Source: Cellulosimicrobium sp. ES-005
GTDB taxonomy: Bacteria; Actinomycetota; Actinomycetes; Actinomycetales; Cellulomonadaceae
Reading direction: 5' to 3'
Assembly (NCBI RefSeq): GCF_040448685.1
Contig: NZ_CP159290.1
Span: forward strand, 1,364,001-1,428,000
Length of the DNA stretch: 64,000 nt
Below, piece by piece: positions 62,895 through 64,000 of this stretch. The notes below the pieces were generated by a model that saw only the letters and a program-made list of their open reading frames with translations, was not told where the DNA came from and did no database searches. The translations under genes were made by a program, and so were the position numbers. Each line of letters begins with the position of its first letter. Position 1 is the first letter of the stretch.

Positions 62895-64000
62895 CCGCCC
62901 CGGCGGGCACCGACGCGCCGCTCTTCCCGCTCCGCAGCGTCGTCCTCGGCGCGTTCGTCCCGACCCTCGTGCTCGAGATCGGCGTCGGCGCGATGCTGCC
63001 CGTGGTCGCGGTCACCGCGACCGGTCGCGGCGCGAGCCTCACGGTCGCGGGGCTGATCGCCGCGCTCGTCCCGATCGGCAAGATCGTGTTCGACCTCCCG
63101 GCCGGGGCGCTCGCCCAGCGGCTCGGCGACCGCGCGGCGATGCTCCTCGCGGGCGGCGTCGCCGCGGCGGCGTTCACGGCGGTCGCGGTCACGCCGAGCC
63201 TGTGGGGCCTCGCCCTGGGCGTCCTCGCGCTCGGGGCGTCGACGGCCGTCTTCAACCTCGCGCGGCAGGCGTACCTCACGGAGATCACCCCGCCGCTGCG
63301 GCGGGCGCGCGTCCTGTCCACGCTGGCGGGAGTGCACCGCATCGGACTGTTCCTCGGCCCGTTCGCCGGTGCTGCGGTCATCGCGGCGACGGACGTGCGG
63401 GGCGCGTACTGGCTCGGGGCCGGGGCGGCGCTCGCCGCGGTGGCGGTGCTCGCCGTCGTGCGCCCGGACGGGAGCGAGCGCGACGATCGGGCCAGGTCCC
63501 GGGCGAGCCGTGCGTCGAGCGGCCCACGCGTCACGATCGCCGCCGTCGCTCGTGAGCACCGGCGCCTCTTCGCGACGCTCGGCGTCGCGATCCTCCTCGT
63601 GAGCGCGGTCCGCGGGGCGCGCCAGACCGTCATCCCGCTCTGGGGCGAGCACCTCGGGCTGGACGCGGAGGTGACGTCGTTGGTCTTCGGCGTCTCCGGC
63701 GCGCTCGACATGCTGCTGTTCTACCCGGCGGGCAAGGTCATGGACCGCTTCGGGCGCCTGTGGGTCGCCGTGCCGTCGATGCTCACCATGGCCGTCGGCC
63801 TCGCGCTCCTGCCCCTCGCCCACACGGTGGGCGCGGTGACCGTCGTCGCGGCCGTGCTCGGGGTGGGCAACGGGATGGGGTCGGGCATCGTCATGACGCT
63901 CGGGGCCGACGTCGCCCCCGCGGACGTGCGCCCGACCTTCCTCAGCGTGTGGCGGCTCTTCCAGGACACCGGCGACGCGCTGGGCCCCCTCGTGCTCTCG
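62891..64000 (+). CDS. Major facilitator superfamily transporter (3' end outside window)
   Basis: 370 codons are present, starting at GTG 62891 (TAPAGTDAPLFPLRSVVLGAF). Ten or so hydrophobic segments are visible. The loop between helices 2 and 3 reads GALAQRLGDRAAMLLAG and its C-half counterpart GKVMDRFGRLWVAVPS, both MFS signature A-like. A central charged loop (about 195-215) separates the halves. Coupled to lysR, it may export or import the regulator's ligand. The stop codon is beyond 64000. Confidence 0.88.
   Translation, partial: MTAPAGTDAPLFPLRSVVLGAFVPTLVLEIGVGAMLPVVAVTATGRGASLTVAGLIAALVPIGKIVFDLPAGALAQRLGDRAAMLLAGGVAAAAFTAVAVTPSLWGLALGVLALGASTAVFNLARQAYLTEITPPLRRARVLSTLAGVHRIGLFLGPFAGAAVIAATDVRGAYWLGAGAALAAVAVLAVVRPDGSERDDRARSRASRASSGPRVTIAAVAREHRRLFATLGVAILLVSAVRGARQTVIPLWGEHLGLDAEVTSLVFGVSGALDMLLFYPAGKVMDRFGRLWVAVPSMLTMAVGLALLPLAHTVGAVTVVAAVLGVGNGMGSGIVMTLGADVAPADVRPTFLSVWRLFQDTGDALGPLVLS

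Overview
The window comes from a very GC-rich actinobacterium. Gene content and order fit the order Micrococcales, in the Cellulomonas/Cellulosimicrobium/Promicromonospora neighbourhood. Supporting points are the third-position G/C bias, many GTG starts with 4-nt GTGA/ATGA overlaps, a secreted AA10 lytic polysaccharide monooxygenase with a CBM2 module, and several conserved actinobacterial gene strings. Family assignment is inference; no 16S gene is present. I see no IS element, prophage, CRISPR array or rRNA operon, so this is a chromosomal core region with short accessory blocks.

Layout. (1) 1-2549: a 3'-truncated secreted LPMO and an adenine/adenosine deaminase-family gene, followed by a cluster of direct and inverted ~21-nt repeats. 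(2) 2924-8059: murA, a DesK/DesR-like two-component pair, an acyl-phosphoglycerol acyltransferase and gpsA. (3) 8088-14341: a mostly minus-strand block with an AMIN-like lipoprotein, a trans-sulfuration PLP enzyme, an acyl-CoA dehydrogenase-like flavoprotein and two coupled CNNM/CorC membrane proteins. (4) 14562-29318: a housekeeping string of ddl, DUF3515, thiL, rpmB, a FakA-like DAK2 protein, recG, rsmD, coaD, a coiled-coil protein, yceD, rpmF, rnc and mutM, interrupted by two GNAT genes and ending at a D-2-hydroxyacid dehydrogenase. (5) 29571-32988: a translationally coupled permease / small membrane protein / M20 dipeptidase operon. (6) 33080-39353: cydABCD on the minus strand, with a TTGTGA-N6-TCACAA dyad upstream. 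(7) 39886-47212: a giant RNase E/G, a GNAT, a cN-I-type 5'-nucleotidase, thymidine kinase, an isoaspartate-methyltransferase-like gene and dodecin. (8) 47451-55782: rplU-rpmA-obg-proB-proA-small ORF-nadD-hypothetical-rsfS-phosphatase, ending in tRNA-Ala(GGC). (9) 55965-64000: an accessory end with a HEAT/LRR-like protein, an SH3b secreted protein, three aldo-keto reductases, a McrA-head-like zinc-ribbon protein, and a LysR-MFS pair divergent from two of the reductases; the MFS gene runs off the right edge.

The most striking cross-window signal is regulatory. At least twelve genes have a TANNNT hexamer (mostly TAGGCT, TAGGGT or TACNGT) ending exactly 6 to 8 nt before the start codon, the arrangement expected of leaderless transcripts; it also decides several ambiguous starts, including a TTG start for yceD. 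A second recurring theme is long intergenic dyads, each with its own sequence, placed after or between genes. Functionally the genes cover cell-wall precursors (murA, ddl), phospholipid and cofactor synthesis (plsC, gpsA, coaD, thiL, nadD), ribosome assembly and RNA processing (rpmB, rpmF, rplU, rpmA, obg, rsfS, rsmD, rnc, rne), DNA repair (recG, mutM), proline synthesis and high-affinity respiration. No clearly new defence or mobile system was found. The best candidates for undescribed biology are the stand-alone McrA-head/zinc-ribbon protein, the HEAT/LRR-like protein downstream of tRNA-Ala, the HCDIDQ deaminase variant and the basic repeats in the RNase E N-terminus.
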